A DNA stretch of 64,000 bases from Astropecten irregularis (lineage: Eukaryota > Echinodermata > Asteroidea > Paxillosida > Astropectinidae), in the NCBI GenBank assembly GCA_963971285.1, contig OZ020254.1:9052001-9116000 (forward strand). The letters are read 5' to 3'. Made by a program: the position numbers and the translations under genes. Under the pieces are notes generated by a model. The model made no database searches, was not told where the DNA came from, and worked only from the letters and a program-made list of their open reading frames with translations. Positions 21,301-33,800 of the stretch are shown here, piece by piece; the stretch's first letter is position 1; the number at the start of each line of letters is the position of its first letter.

Positions 21301-24300
21301 AAAAAAACAAGATCAAAAATCAGATATTTGGATAGTATGATAAACATCACAGTTTAAAGGCAGCCCTACAGAAAACCTCTTTCAAAACAACTCATCCTAT
21401 ACACATTCTATACACTGTAGCAAATATCAAAATAAGAGGGGAATTTTATGATATTGCTTGACATCTATAATAAAATATCAATCGTAACGTTATCATACTG
21501 CAATGGAAAATGTAAACATGCGTTATTTCCCCTTGTATTTTGCAATGTAATGTGCATAAATATGCATGAAAAAGCACATTTCTAGTTTACAAGTTGAATG
21601 GTGTAATAAACCTCAACATATTCCGGTGACATTTGAGTGCTAGGAAACAGCCTTGGCATGTGATAAAATAGGCTCAGCATTTTTGTTCAAAATGTATCGC
21701 GACAACTAGTAGCCCCAAAGGTTTCTACACTACATGTATAAAGAATTTCACATTTAAACAAACTGTACAAATAAGAAAAACACAATCAAACCCAAGTTTA
21801 ATAAATAAATGGCAACACTGAGATTGTGGCAATAATTTCATCTTTTTCCTGTTTTTTATCTTTCCTTTTTTTTTTTACAAATGTTAGTAACTTACAAGAT
21901 TAGAATGGGAATGGACGTTTGAAAACTGTAAAATTTTAAGTGTTGTAAATTTTGACAAAACTTTATGGTCTCTCACATTTTGCTGTTCCTGTTCGCCGTC
22001 TCCAAACATCTTTTCCAGGACGAGAAACGTGAAGATTCCACAAAGAACCCAGATTCCAATCCTCATCTGTCCACTGTGATCTCCTGCAACACATAAAATA
22101 GGGTAAAACAAATTCCCAAACATGTGAATCCGTGGTCCAAGCAATGCATGCAGTACTGTTTCCTGAGAACATAATATAGGGCATTTATGAAACGGTAGCT
22201 CGGGCTGCCATTTAATGTAATGTGGGAAATTTTGACAAAATGCCAGAGAAAAAGAAAATGCACAAGTTGAAGTACATACTGTGCATTATACAGTGTATAA
22301 CATCCTTAGGTCGATTAAAGTGTAGTTACCTCCAAGGACAAGAAGATCGTTCAATAAGCTTAGACCTTAGAACATGCCTGCACTTGTTAAGCGGGAGGTT
22401 TTGGTTTCAGAATCCTACGCTACGAGTGAACTTGTGAAGTTGTGATTGTTTTTGTTTTTTCAATGGGCACTCGATAAACAGAGCTGAAACATGGTGAGGA
22501 AAGCAGCCTACCCTTATTGAAAATACATGTAGGCCTACTTTACATGTAACTGTCTAGATCTTTTTAGAACTTATTTATAAGCTAACATGCTAGAGAGTTG
22601 GTCTGTGAAATTTGACTTTCATTATAAGCATACTTTGAAGTATTTCAAACATTATATCAAACCACTTCCACAGAAACTGACAAGACTAATTCTGTTTTAC
22701 CCGCTACATTCTTGCAGCAAAAAATATCTTAAGTTCTAACTGGATTTACATTGAGATTTGTAATTAACTTCACTTCAAGAATAACATTGAATATTTGTCC
22801 TGACTTGTACCAAGTTGCACCCACAGAAAGAATCCAATTCAGTGGCCCCACTAGTTTAAGAAAAGGTCTATTGCCCCTGTAAAATAATATGCCTACAGTG
22901 CATGCATGGTTGGGGTACCTTTTATTGGGTCACACAGCAGGTTAAGTGGCTGTGCACTTGAGGTATGTGGAGCAGATGAGTCAAAAGTATGCATAAAAGC
23001 ATCCTACATGTACTAGGATTTACATAGGATTAATAATCATACATACACCTGGGGTCAATTTCACCAAACTCATCGTAACTTAACTATCAATCGTAGGAAT
23101 TATGATGCATTGCAGCCCCACGTAGATTTCGTGGGATACGATGGGTTATCCTTCGTAACTCAAGTTACAATTGATCGTAGGGCTTTGTGAAATCGACCCC
23201 TGATCTCAAAAATTGCAACCTGACAAGAAACTTGTAAACCGGTATTATAAGACACATGTTGATATAAATCAAGGACTTCCCCTTCCTTGCATGTTGCAGG
23301 ATTGATCAACTGGCAGAGCGGAATTCAGTCAAATGAGCATCATGGGTTCATAACCTCGGCCCAATTTCATGGAATCCATTAAGCAAAAGTTCTTTGCTTA
23401 CAAAATTAGCAGACGTTTTTGGCTACGGTTAGCATATTTCACGGGAGAGTTTTCTTTTTTTTTGAGATCGTAACGGTAAGCAAGGTTTTTCTGCACAATG
23501 CATATGCCAGCGCGTTAGCAGAAAATAATCACGGTTACCCTAGAAATTCTTCGCTAACCGAAAATCTTGCTTACGGATTCCATGAAATAGATTTCACGCA
23601 AAGCAGTGCCCGTTAGCACAAAAATACTAGGCCGTAATGGATTCCATGAAATTGAACCCTGTGCTGCTGTACAGGGTCAAGTGTGTTGTTCTCTTAGCTC
23701 AGTTCAAGTCTTCAAGAAGGTGTAGGCACTCAGCACCAACTACATGTAGCAACAAGAAAAATAGGTGCCTACCTGGGGCAACATGAGACCACGCCTCCGG
23801 CAAGAGATGAAGGAAAACATCCCCAAGCAGTCCCCCTACTGCAAAACTAAGGAGACATTTGAATCTTGCCGCTCCGTCTGGGAAAAGAACAAAAAATAAG
23901 GGCAGAGAATTCATTTCTCAACTCATCAACCAACGACTTCACATCCTTGAGGAAAACATGAATTAGAATAGAATATTCAATTGTTCAGCAAAGCTGTCAT
24001 GGCTCACTGCAGCTTTATTAGTAACAGTAAACAAATTGAATCAGATATGCGAATCAAACTCCTTATACATGAATTTGTATAAATCATATTACTGAACCTT
24101 AATCACACAAACTAATTACAAATGACTCAGAGACTGATAAATTATGCAACTTAGGGATTATATTACAATATAATATCATTCCCTTTTCTGCAGCATGAAT
24201 TTTTTTTTCATAACGGAAATCGGTATTAAATAGGCTTGCACTGCTTTGCAGCTTGCCAAAAACATGTTGCTACGTGTACAGTGTACATGTTACAAACAAT

Positions 24301-27300
24301 ACCATGGTTCAATATCCTACATGGACCTTTTTTTACCCCTAGCTAGGTGGGGCTGCACTTTTCAAACAATTTTGCAACTAGAAGAGTTTGTCTTATCATC
24401 ATTATTTCCTTGGCACATAACCCACACAACAAATACTGAACTTTTCTTATCTGCAGTTTACATACTGCGCAGTGAGTACGGTATTTAAAACAATAATGTA
24501 CCATGAACTTATTAGACTGCACATTCAGGAAATGTTGATCAAAGAACTGATGCCTAGAGAATGAAGTTTGATGACCTTCTAAGCATATTCTACAAATACA
24601 TGTACAACATTAGGTGCATACATTACGTACACATGTAGTTGGGGTAACCGGTAGCAAGGCTTTGACAATCCCCACATGTACATGTACATGTATGAATATA
24701 TTTCAACGGCCGTTCAATCATAATCATTGACAGACTGACTGTCATGGACAGTTCATTGGAAACATGAATCCAGCAATCCCAGCATGTCAATGTCCGGCCT
24801 TGCAGGTGTAGGCCTACATTATAATATTATCAACAAGTCTTACCTGATTGAGGAAGATTAAAAGATTAACAAGTCAGCAGACCTGTATCATAATCTTTGA
24901 TCACTAAAATAATGCTGTCCATGAAAAGATTAAGAACAATAGCTGCTTAGCAGGGCAGATCAAATATTTACACTTGGCAGTAACAATGGAACAGATAGTG
25001 AGTGTACTCTGCACACTGTGCAATGCTATCGTGGATGATTTCTGATCACGTTTTTCCAAATAAAAAAATATATATCAGGGGCCTAAAAGATTTAATAGTG
25101 AAATATCATTGAAATCATTAATCATTGATCCGAGAATAATCAGAAATCAGAATGCGTTGCAGTAGGCCTAGATGCACTGCAATACCAATCAAACAGAAAA
25201 AACGCCACAAACTCTGTTGTCCACAATATAGACTTCTTATTCTTAATAACTCAGGGTGCAAATTATGTACAGTGTACATAATAATCTCTACATGTAGGCC
25301 TACATGTATCCATTGTGTAATAGCAACATTTCACTATAATAGGGCTCCGCGCTCGAGCTATTTATAGAATACGCCCTTTATATCGACAGCTATAGTTACC
25401 TGGATGTTCGGACAAATATCACAATGTTTACGAGTAAGTTAATTGGGCCACGTGCGACTTGTTTGTCTGAACTTCTGAATGTGAAGTCACGAGTGCTGAG
25501 CCCTATTGATACCAAACATAAATTGAGAATTGGACTACAAATGAGTAACCAGCCAAACCAACCTATAAAATGAATGAAAAATTGTTGTTCACAGCCTCAT
25601 GCTTTCATCTCTGTAGTCTCTTCGTACTTTGGTAAGAAATTGAAACAGAAATCTTCACAGATTTACTTTTAACTTACAGGGTATGAAGATGATGGTGGTA
25701 GAAATATACCGTTAAAATGTATCTCCCTTGATATTTTTGCCCATGAATCTGTATTTCTTTGACAAAAACCAAAGTATGATACTACCTTTAAAGAGCAACA
25801 CAGACATAGACACTAAAATAATACAACTTGTGTCCACAATGTACACTGTGTACGTACGTGTGCCCTTTGACAGGTGTTCAGTGACCTCATGACAGACTTA
25901 CATGTAGCACACACCCTGATCCCCTCAGGGACTAAAAATAAGACTGAAACTGGAATCTTGCCGAAACTCAATCTGATGAATCAGTCCTCCACAGAATGTG
26001 TGTTTAAAAACTGGTACTGTATTGGTATGGATGCAGTCTAGTGTCCCTTACCCTTGCTGTCTGCATAAGCCTACAGGTTTAATTGTTTGATCACAAACAT
26101 GACCTTGTACTTGTAGGAACTGGTACTGGGAGATTGGTGAATGATCTGCCAGACTTGTACCATAGAGGAAGCAATTTTAGTCACCATGCATGATCATCAC
26201 CACAAAAAAAGCAAAATCTTGATAATGGGCACAAAACCAACCATTTCTGTTATGCGATTTTAGTTGGGCACAACAAGAGTATAAAGAAACTTATTCATTG
26301 CTTTTCAATCATTTGGTATGAATGAATAAAACCTTGTTAACTTCATGTTGGAATGCATGGGTGATAAGAATAGAATGAATAGGCCTACAACTTACTACAA
26401 TGATTCAGACATGGATGGAGAATTTCTACCTCCATGTTCAGACAAATAATGCCGACTGCGTGCACGCCAAACACTTCCTGGCAGTCTGTCTAGCCAGCTA
26501 ACATCATGGTCTGGCTTAGCTTTTACCACGGACCAACTGTCACCAATATGCTGAAAGTGCATTGCAGTTATTTCAAATGTGGACCACTGGATATATGTAC
26601 AGTAATTCAAGCAATTGCTGGTTTGATGAGTGCACTTAGTGCACTGATATCAGGATGGGATCTCTTCATACTACAAATTGACTGAGCAACCAGGACTGAC
26701 ACACTATATTTACTGCCATGCTGGTCTTGCTGATTTGATCAAGTGCATTCAAATGACAGCCAATGGCTTTGAACTTCCTTTTAATATTCGCTGGAGAGTC
26801 GCTGTCCTTTTATTGTTTCATATACCGGGTTATATGTATTTCATTTGGGAGAGGGCATTGCCCTGGATAGGTTTGAGGTCCTGTGACTGGTTTCCATACA
26901 TTGCTGCATTAAAACTTGTAGCTGAGTAAAAGTCATGTACACTTATTACATAGGCGTATACTATACTATACATGTACAACACTGGATGTACATGTAAACT
27001 CACTTTAAGTACACAGATTTGCTCACAAAATGATGGCACGAGCGAGTAGTAGGCGTACATGTAGGGGTCTACATGTAAATTATGAGAAAGAGAACTTGTA
27101 CCTTTTTTAAGTGCATGTACATGTACTTCAAATCAAAATGTGAGCAGATGTTCAGCCTTTGAGCAATAGGATCGAAATGCGTCAGGCCCCCTAACTTCAA
27201 GCAAGTATATTTCAGGTCATTTTGGCTGATGAGCAGTTCGCAGCAATTTAATTCCTTAAAAAAAAAAAAATTTTAAATGCTAAGCATGATATTTCTGTCT

Positions 27301-29767
27301 TAATAAAAACAGGATTAACAACCAAATTTCCGTGTGTCGTGTATCACTTTCAATTGTCCTTTTGCTGTTGTTCGCTGACAATGAAATGAATATCAAATCG
27401 AATTTCCAATGGTGGTTTGTTTTATTGGGTAAGCCATTTTTGTGCTAAGCAATTTTTTAGTGCTGCAAGCATCTCTTATGAAATTGGCCCCGGGCCTACT
27501 ACAAGAAAGGGCCTACGTGACCATCTATAGAATCCTATACATGTACCTACAGGACCAGAGCATACCACAGTGCCCAGTCCAGGTCACAGCTAGAGGTCAA
27601 TCTCCCTGCCAGATGTGATTTATATTTTATATTGCATATGGATCTAGTATAAGTCCAAGGTATAAAATGACCTCCAAACTTCTGAGTTCTGCACAGGCAG
27701 GCATATTTTATGGCCAGCTTGAGCAATACAAAACTAAAAGCCGGATTTTCTTTATACTGACAAACTGATCCAATATTTCTGGTTGAGTGATTGACAAAGG
27801 ACACGAAGATGTGAGCTATAGTAGGCATACAACAGTTGCCCACAGATCTAATGTCTGAAATGTGTGGGAATTATACAAACTCAAAAAAGTACATTACATT
27901 CTGCTCATCAAAAGAGCTAAATCTCTCTTGAGACCATTGAAGTTAGAGTAGGCAGTGGCACAGTAGTCGGTTTTGAACATTTACATGGTTGCAAATAAAA
28001 TGCAAAATATTCAAAATGATTGGATTTTAAGTCTCAATGGCAAACCACAAACCGGAACTGACATCTGGAAATCTCTCATTTCTAGATTTTTCTTGGGGCG
28101 CAGCGTTCAACTTAACATACTGTACGTACAATAAAAAACACGCACAGTGCACACATACTGTGCATGATCCTCAGTGGAATGCATTTTTAGGATGTGGAAG
28201 AAAACGCTGACACAGCCAAACCTCATTGGCAAGGGTGAAAGGTCGGAGTCAAATTTCAACCTTCAATGCAGTTGGCCTCTCATCGTGAGTATCAATTGGT
28301 AAATTGATGGTAGTTGGGACTCACCCATTGGCTAAATTTGTGTGATCCAGTCAATTGAAAACAAATTGCTTTATAAAACCAGAACTTAGTTCATTTTGAT
28401 AAATGAATGAAACCATGGAATGTATTTTAGTACATGTGAATGGTGAACATGTATACATATCATGTACATACAAAAAAACATGTATACATAGATTTACATA
28501 AACTGTAGGTAGACCCAAATATACATCATCTGTACTGTAGCCTTCATAGCACTTGGCAAAAATAAAAATGATGAAAATACAGCTAGATAGATGCATACAT
28601 GTATGTGTACATGTATATTTACACTAATTGTGCATGTCAAGCTTGATGGGCTAATGGCTAACGATGAGGTCACAGAACACAAAACAAATGATGCCAAATA
28701 CAGTACACACAGGGGGAGGGGAAAAGTGAGTACAGGATTGAGGAAATAAACTTTAATGATAATATGCGTTGACACCACTTGCCAATGCTAGATCTAAGAG
28801 ATTATCAGATAAAATGACAACACCAAAAATAATGCAAAACCTATGTCACACAGTGCACATAACCATGATAACAGGTCAAGGAGGTACGCTCTTTGAGTTT
28901 CAACGAGGGAGCCCTTGATCGTTCACATCACTCAGGATTCTTTTTTTAAAAGTACATGCATGTTGACATAAATATTATTACCAGCCTTGAGGTCTCCCTG
29001 AAACGAACTGTTTTTAAAACTTTCAAGTACATGTATGTCAAAATTACAGCTCAAGTTCAACCGTAGTTTCCTAACGCAAACTGCACTGTCTTACAATCAA
29101 TCCATAATGCAATGCTTACGTCAGGTCTGTCCAACAAGCACTACCCAGTGACGAGTTAACAAAACGTTTGTTTTGCAATTGTAGTAGTACTAGGCCCTAG
29201 GCCTACTTAGGGCCTGTTTGTTTAATGCACTGGATCCGATATTTTAGGATCCACCTCCTATGCAGGGTACGCTAAAATGGGATCCGGATCCGGATCCGCA
29301 GGATTCGTCATAAACAAACAGGCCCTTAGTCTTTAGATTCTTGTGTTTTTTATGGGTCGGAAACTCGGAATGCTATCAAGGATGGCCAGTAACAAACAGT
29401 TAAATTTACCTCCACTGTGCACATCAGGTCCAACATCGATGGGCAACAACAAGGGAAATATCCCCGTCAGTCCGACAAGTCCAGTCGCCAGCAAAGCGCA
29501 CGTCCAAGCCTCCAACGTTCTGGTCCCCGGTTGTTCACCCTCAGAGTCCGAGGAAGGCTCAGCGGGCGCCGAGGCTACAGGCTCGCCGTCCGCATCGCCC
29601 TTCTCCCGGTGGGCTCGCGTCGGGTACGGTGCAACCTTCCCCGTGTGCGTTTTGGCACGGTGGATATCGCACGCAGCTAACTGGGACAGCAGGAGAACGG
29701 CACCCAGAACGGGCAGGAAAAACGACGTTTTTCCCCGGTGCAGCCGACGGGCTACAGGAGGGGCCAT
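15329..29767 (-). CDS. SLC39A13: Zinc transporter ZIP13
   Basis: Nine coding exons on the minus strand, in order: 29767-29410, 23877-23773, 22083-21977, 21292-20984, 17959-17870, 17382-17332, 16618-16486, 15999-15900 and 15404-15329 (stop included). They join in frame as 442 codons. ZIP13 carries zinc out of Golgi or vesicle lumen to the cytosol. Residues 17-32 form a signal sequence. The first membrane segment is about 88-110. Exon 2 gives the LLSFAVGGLLGDVFLHLLPEAW segment (slightly shortened in meaning, residues 126-148). DNFTHG (306-311) and HEVPHE (335-340), followed by IGDFAILL, are the metal-binding motifs of membrane segments 4 and 5 in the LIV-1 group. The protein ends in a last membrane helix closing with FAD. 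The loop between segments 3 and 4, mostly exon 4, is long and basic (KPKSKKRRK), so the protein exceeds the roughly 370-residue human form. An in-frame ATG ten codons upstream (29797) is an alternative start. XPO7 starts head-to-head 1.1 kb away. Confidence 0.93.
15503..15838 (+). mobile_element. Family B MITE (copy 3) in SLC39A13 intron 8
   Basis: A full copy, AAAGATACAGTACAGGATTG to ATTATACCTTTAA, fills most of the last intron of SLC39A13 (15405-15899). Confidence 0.8.
16226..16400 (+). repeat. Family C SINE-body repeat (copy 1)
   Basis: It starts TTAATAACGGAGGCCACAGA and runs through CCCTGGTTCTCGGCTTGG, CAAATGTTTCTATAGACATT and CAGAACCAAATTCAAGGCCTG. The same block is at 46640-46800 and, reversed, at 39550-39715, where it is joined to a tRNA-like segment. 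It lies in SLC39A13 intron 7. Confidence 0.65.
16790..17165. repeat. Minisatellite in SLC39A13 intron 6
   Basis: Irregular tandem units of about 25-30 bp, variants of GGAACCAGCCATAGCCAACC. On the minus strand the frame that contains exon 7 stays open back through most of it, coding a Trp/Gly/Pro-rich string. No splice or start signal supports translation. Confidence 0.75.
17610..17745 (-). mobile_element. Family B fragment
   Basis: A reverse right-half fragment: TTAAAGGTACAATACATGAT, GGTAAAGGTCACA, AATTTGAGCTCAATCGGACA, TTTTTCTTATAAAACATGA. It lies in SLC39A13 intron 5. Confidence 0.7.
18453..18817 (+). mobile_element. Family A MITE (copy 11), full length
   Basis: A forward copy in TTAA context with both terminal repeats and the central GATCTTTTAAAAGATC. 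It lies in SLC39A13 intron 4 (17960-20983), which otherwise shows only unremarkable AT-rich sequence. Confidence 0.85.
19630..19988 (+). mobile_element. Family B MITE (copy 5), full length
   Basis: One of the cleanest family B copies, from AAAAGTACAGTACAGGATTG to TCATGTATTGTACCTTTAAG, including the GATCTCGGGGTAAGATC centre. It lies in SLC39A13 intron 4. Confidence 0.85.
23051..23202. mobile_element. Family G palindromic short element
   Basis: The left end GGGGTCAATTTCACCAAACT mirrors the right end CTTTGTGAAATCGACCCCTG, with CGTAACTTAACTATCAATCG and its rough complement inside. About 150 bp, no coding capacity. It lies in SLC39A13 intron 2. Confidence 0.65.
23361..23657. mobile_element. Family F short TIR element (copy 1)
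   Basis: The ends are CCAATTTCATGGAATCCATT and its complement, with inner repeats of CTAACCG/CGGTTAGC type and GAAATTCTTCGCTAACCG. Another copy is at 40086-40370 and a fragment at 48819-48880. Confidence 0.7.
25621..25791 (+). mobile_element. Family A MITE (copy 12), large internal deletion
   Basis: Both ends remain (TCGTACTTTGGTAAGAAA and ATGATACTACCTTTAAAG), but the middle from the AATG of the left half to the CTTCCTTGATATT of the right half is missing. It lies in SLC39A13 intron 1 (23878-29409), whose remaining sequence shows no recognised exon. Confidence 0.75.
27235..27491. mobile_element. Family E short TIR element (copy 2)
   Basis: A reverse copy of the 51088-51331 element (TAAGCATGATATTTCTGTCT, AACAGGATTAACAACCAAAT, TTCCAATGGTGGTTTGTTTT) ending TTATGAAATTGGCCCC. 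The left terminus is obscured by an A run. Confidence 0.65.
29211..29324. mobile_element. Family H 114-bp TIR element with target duplication
   Basis: Perfect 14-bp ends, GGCCTGTTTGTTTA and TAAACAAACAGGCC, are flanked on both sides by CTTAG (29206-29210 and 29325-29329). The interior is built on GGATCC repeats. It sits 85 bases inside SLC39A13 intron 1, next to exon 1. A diverged relative is at 43745-43882. Confidence 0.75.
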
Positions 29768-30892
29768 GACTGCAACCTCTCCCGTGATTTTTTGCAAAAA
29801 TCGTGGGTCAGAAAGTTAGTAAATTTGGTGAGAAATTTGGGCCGTCATGTTGTCAGCGAACAGTCACTGCGGCAGCATCCTGTAGGTCTAGCAGTCTAGT
29901 CTGGCTTCACGCATGAATCGAATACACGTATACATTGTACACATAGACATTTTACGTACATGTTTACTTCCCGTCTCTTCCGGACCAAAACCAAAACACA
30001 ACGTGGCAAGGCATATGGTGGAAACAGAAAACAAATTCCAGTTCCCACGGTAGCAGCGGGACAATGACAATGTGGTATTGTTACAAAATACAATAGGCAT
30101 CTGGCAAGGGGACTGGAAAGGGGATTTGGGGAAAGTTTTCTTTGGGGGGGGGGGGGGGGGGGGGGGCTATATAATTGATTTCTATTAAATTTACAATTTG
30201 ATGGAGATCAACGAGGTGGGGTGTAAGGGGTACCTTTTTTTAGGGGGGGGGGGGAGGGGTGAAAGTATTTAGGGAGCATGGGGTTGGGAAAAGTTTTGGT
30301 CACCTGCGCTTAGGGCCAAGTGCTAGTGATGGGTGTTTCCTACCTCCATGAGTGGAGTAAGGTTCATGATATAATATAAGTAAGTATTACTCCTGCAGTG
30401 CTCGAGTAACTTAAATTAGAGAAATAATTTCAGCAAGTTGTGCTTTTATCTGAGGTTTTTTTTTAAAGAAAGCTTCTGAAAGCCACTTAGTTTATCATTA
30501 TGTAATCTTTTTCTCCTTACTCTTCTAGTTCTACCACATGGTGACGATTTAAGTACGTCAGCTATGTTAGGAATTCTTCATTAAATCATCGTCCATAAAT
30601 ATTTTTCGTGTTAATAAAAGAAAATTCATAAGTTTGGAAATAAGAACATGCGAATCAAGATGTCAATTCATGAGCGCGCAAAGAGCCACATCATTGCGCT
30701 CCCGTCTGGATTGACCGGTTGTGTCTACGGCTATGACTGCACTACGCGGCATAATAATGGAGAAACCACAGGAAGCCATAGCTCTCCAGAGAACTGTCTT
30801 ATTACGCCGACGTTTCCCATCCCGTGGGGGCGCCCTTCGTACATGCAGCATGAAACGCTGCTGCTGCTCAGCTATCAAAACATCGCAAGAAA
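29768..30892. promoter_or_regulatory. Head-to-head intergenic region of SLC39A13 and XPO7
   Basis: Only 1.1 kb separates the two start codons, which point away from each other, so the promoters probably share this segment. It contains 23 consecutive G (30144-30166) and a second run of 12 G (30243-30254). The flanks, around 29440-29780 and 30660-31080, are CpG-rich compared with the introns. No TATA box is obvious for either gene, as usual for housekeeping genes. Confidence 0.5.
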
Positions 30893-33800
30893 ATGGCGGA
30901 CATCGATCAGGTGAGTTTTTCAGCGGAGTTTGCAACTGATCGACCGAGCCAGGCCCTTAAAAAGCCCCGAATATTCCGATCTGTTCAGGAGCAGGGTTTG
31001 GCGGAGGTGTTCCGCAGTGATCGGTCGGTCGTATGCGCTCGTTTGCCGTGTACGTCTGGCAGTTGCTTGCATGTGGTTTGCAGCTGAAATTTACAAATGG
31101 GGGCCCCATCCCAGTCGCACACCACGCGCCATTTCTTGTGTCATCATAAACAACATGTGGAAAAAAAAATGAGCGAGCATCATCATCACGTATTCCTGGC
31201 AATCAGCTTTTTATTTTGTCTACATCACTTAAGTTAAACTGGGACAGATCTGCCTGCCTTATGTAGTAAACACTCCCCGTTTTCATCCCATTTCATCAGA
31301 ACTTCAACATGGTCATGATGAAGTTGGAACAAACTCCAAACTACCAAAGTATCAATCATCATGGAACCTCATTGTCACTATTTACCAATCCATGTTTACT
31401 TCTTTTACTTTCTTAAAAAAAAGGTTGAGTGGCATGCAGTGTATGTAGTCTTCCTCCACTTGTGTACCTTAATCTACGACTTTCTACGTGTACTACTTTA
31501 TTTCCCCTTTGCTAATTCTGTGACTTGTCTAATCATATCACTGCCATTTGTCTGTGTGAATTGTTAAATTCTTTGCTACTTTTGGCACTTGGTCATGGCA
31601 CTTTCTTGCTAATTCCAAGCCTTTGCCTTGGTGTACAGCAGGTCTGTAGGATAAAGAATTAAAAAAAAATATATATATATGACACAGGATTAATGTACAT
31701 GACATGAACATGAATGCATGCTCTATGCATGTTGCAGTACAATTAACAACTGAAGTTGTACACACACCACAATAATCCCATTTCTGTGTAATTCCTACCA
31801 GAATCTTTCCCGAATCTTCTTGAAACATCAATGCTGCAGTTTCCCATTGGCACTGCAATTTTTATCTAGACTTGTCGACCAAATGGAAGACTTTGGAGCT
31901 GAGTGTTAACTTGATAGCGCATGCACACAATAGGGCGAGCATACTTGGAAGTAGCAAAAAAGAGACTTCAGTCTACTGCCGCCAACGTCTCAAAAGTCTC
32001 CCATTGGAACAGCAGTGAACAGTGTTCTGTCCTTCAGTCCTTCAGTCCGCATTACTTGAAATAAATATTTGGTGGAGTACGGATACTTTATGAAGGTCTG
32101 TTAAAATTTTCACCAGGAAAAAAATACTTACAGACCAAATAGCTCAAACTATTGGCCATTGGACTGCTGTATCTCCTACCTGTATATCCAGGGTAATATT
32201 AGGGCACAGCAAAAGATCTCTGCATGAGAATAACATAGCCAGGCTTGCTGATGATGGCAGAGGTCGAAACTAACTTCAGTCTCCTGTTGGCCTATAGGGC
32301 CAGTGGACAGAGCAGTGCACTGGCATTGTTCCACAAATCAGTGGCCCACTGATTGTTTTTGGTGGCCCCAGGACAGCGGACCACTGATAATTTTGACCCC
32401 TGTGATGGGATTGGATGGAAACACGTTGTGGTCACCTGCCTTGTAGCCCATTGATAATGACTGATCATGATGTTGGTGATGAATGGGCCCATAGGTGGCT
32501 CTGCTGAGTGTATCATACAGTGTAATGCCGCTATAACGAATATCGCTATAATACTGAACATTTGGCTATACCAAACATCATCATCAAATGGCTCCCAATT
32601 TTTATTTACAGTGTACTATGCTGGATATTGTTCACTATAACGAACGACCACTATCAGGGCTCGAAATATCCACTAGACCGTGGACCGAGTCTAGTGATTT
32701 TAGTGTTGGTCTAGTAAAGTGTGTACTGCACTAGTCCGGCTGTCTAGTGATTTTGTTTTCCTAAATTGATGATTTTTGACAGAATATTGCATACAATTAT
32801 GGTTTTCCTATGTACACGAATGCCGCAGGTCTAGTGAAAAAAATTCAGGTCTAGTAAAATGCTTCAGTTACTAGACCTGCTGTCCAGTGCTTTTTTTAAC
32901 GAAATTCGAGCCCTGACTATAGAGGTTATTCATTTGACGTCATCAGCTTGGATTGGCCGTCAAGCACAATGCTCATGTGTAAATAATACACTTTAGTACA
33001 CATGTAATGTGCAGTGTCGTACAAGTAACCATGGAGGAATGTAGACAAGCTTGACGGCCAATCACAAGATTTAATGATGTCAGTGAATAACCTCTATAAC
33101 GAACAATTTCTGTGCATCCCAGCGTGTTTGTTATATTGTACATCCATTTCACATGTAAAGCCATAACTGTAATGGTTTCCCTCTTTTCTGCAGATCGCAC
33201 AGCTGGAGGTGCTGTGCAAGCAGCTCTACGAGACCACAGACACAGAGCAACGGTCCCAGGCGGAGAAGGCTCTTGTCAGCTTCACCAACTCACCGGACTG
33301 CCTGAGCAAGTGCCAACTGTTACTGGAGAGAAGCAGTGTAAGAGTGAACAAGAACTTTATGAAGCATTAGTGAATAGTTAAGAATGATAACAATAATTAT
33401 GTAGATTTATTATATGGTTAACTTATCCGGAATCCCAACCAAGGTGCCTACATTATTATTATCCCTGGTCATTGGGCTACATAAAGATTCCTGAAACCAT
33501 CTCAACTCCTTGAGGAGTATTCAGCCCCGGCTGCTGTAAGCACACAAAGGCTTATCAAGAACAAAGCCATCTCTACCGTCATAGCTACCCATTTACACCT
33601 GGGTGAAGAGGAGCAATATGTGGCAAAGCGTCTTGCCCAGGGATCCAAGCACCACGACCCATGACTCGACTCGATCCCACAGTCTGTAGATTGACCATGA
33701 GACATTGAATACGACATACAACAGATCACTAGGTCACAGCGCCCAACAAGTTAATGCAGTTACTGTTTTATTAGCTAGAGGAATGTACCTAGACTCTCTG

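Noticed and set aside
29343-29819. 158-codon plus-strand frame
   Set aside because: It lies antisense to SLC39A13 exon 1, whose protein has the expected signal peptide and first membrane segment; this is a GC-rich shadow frame.
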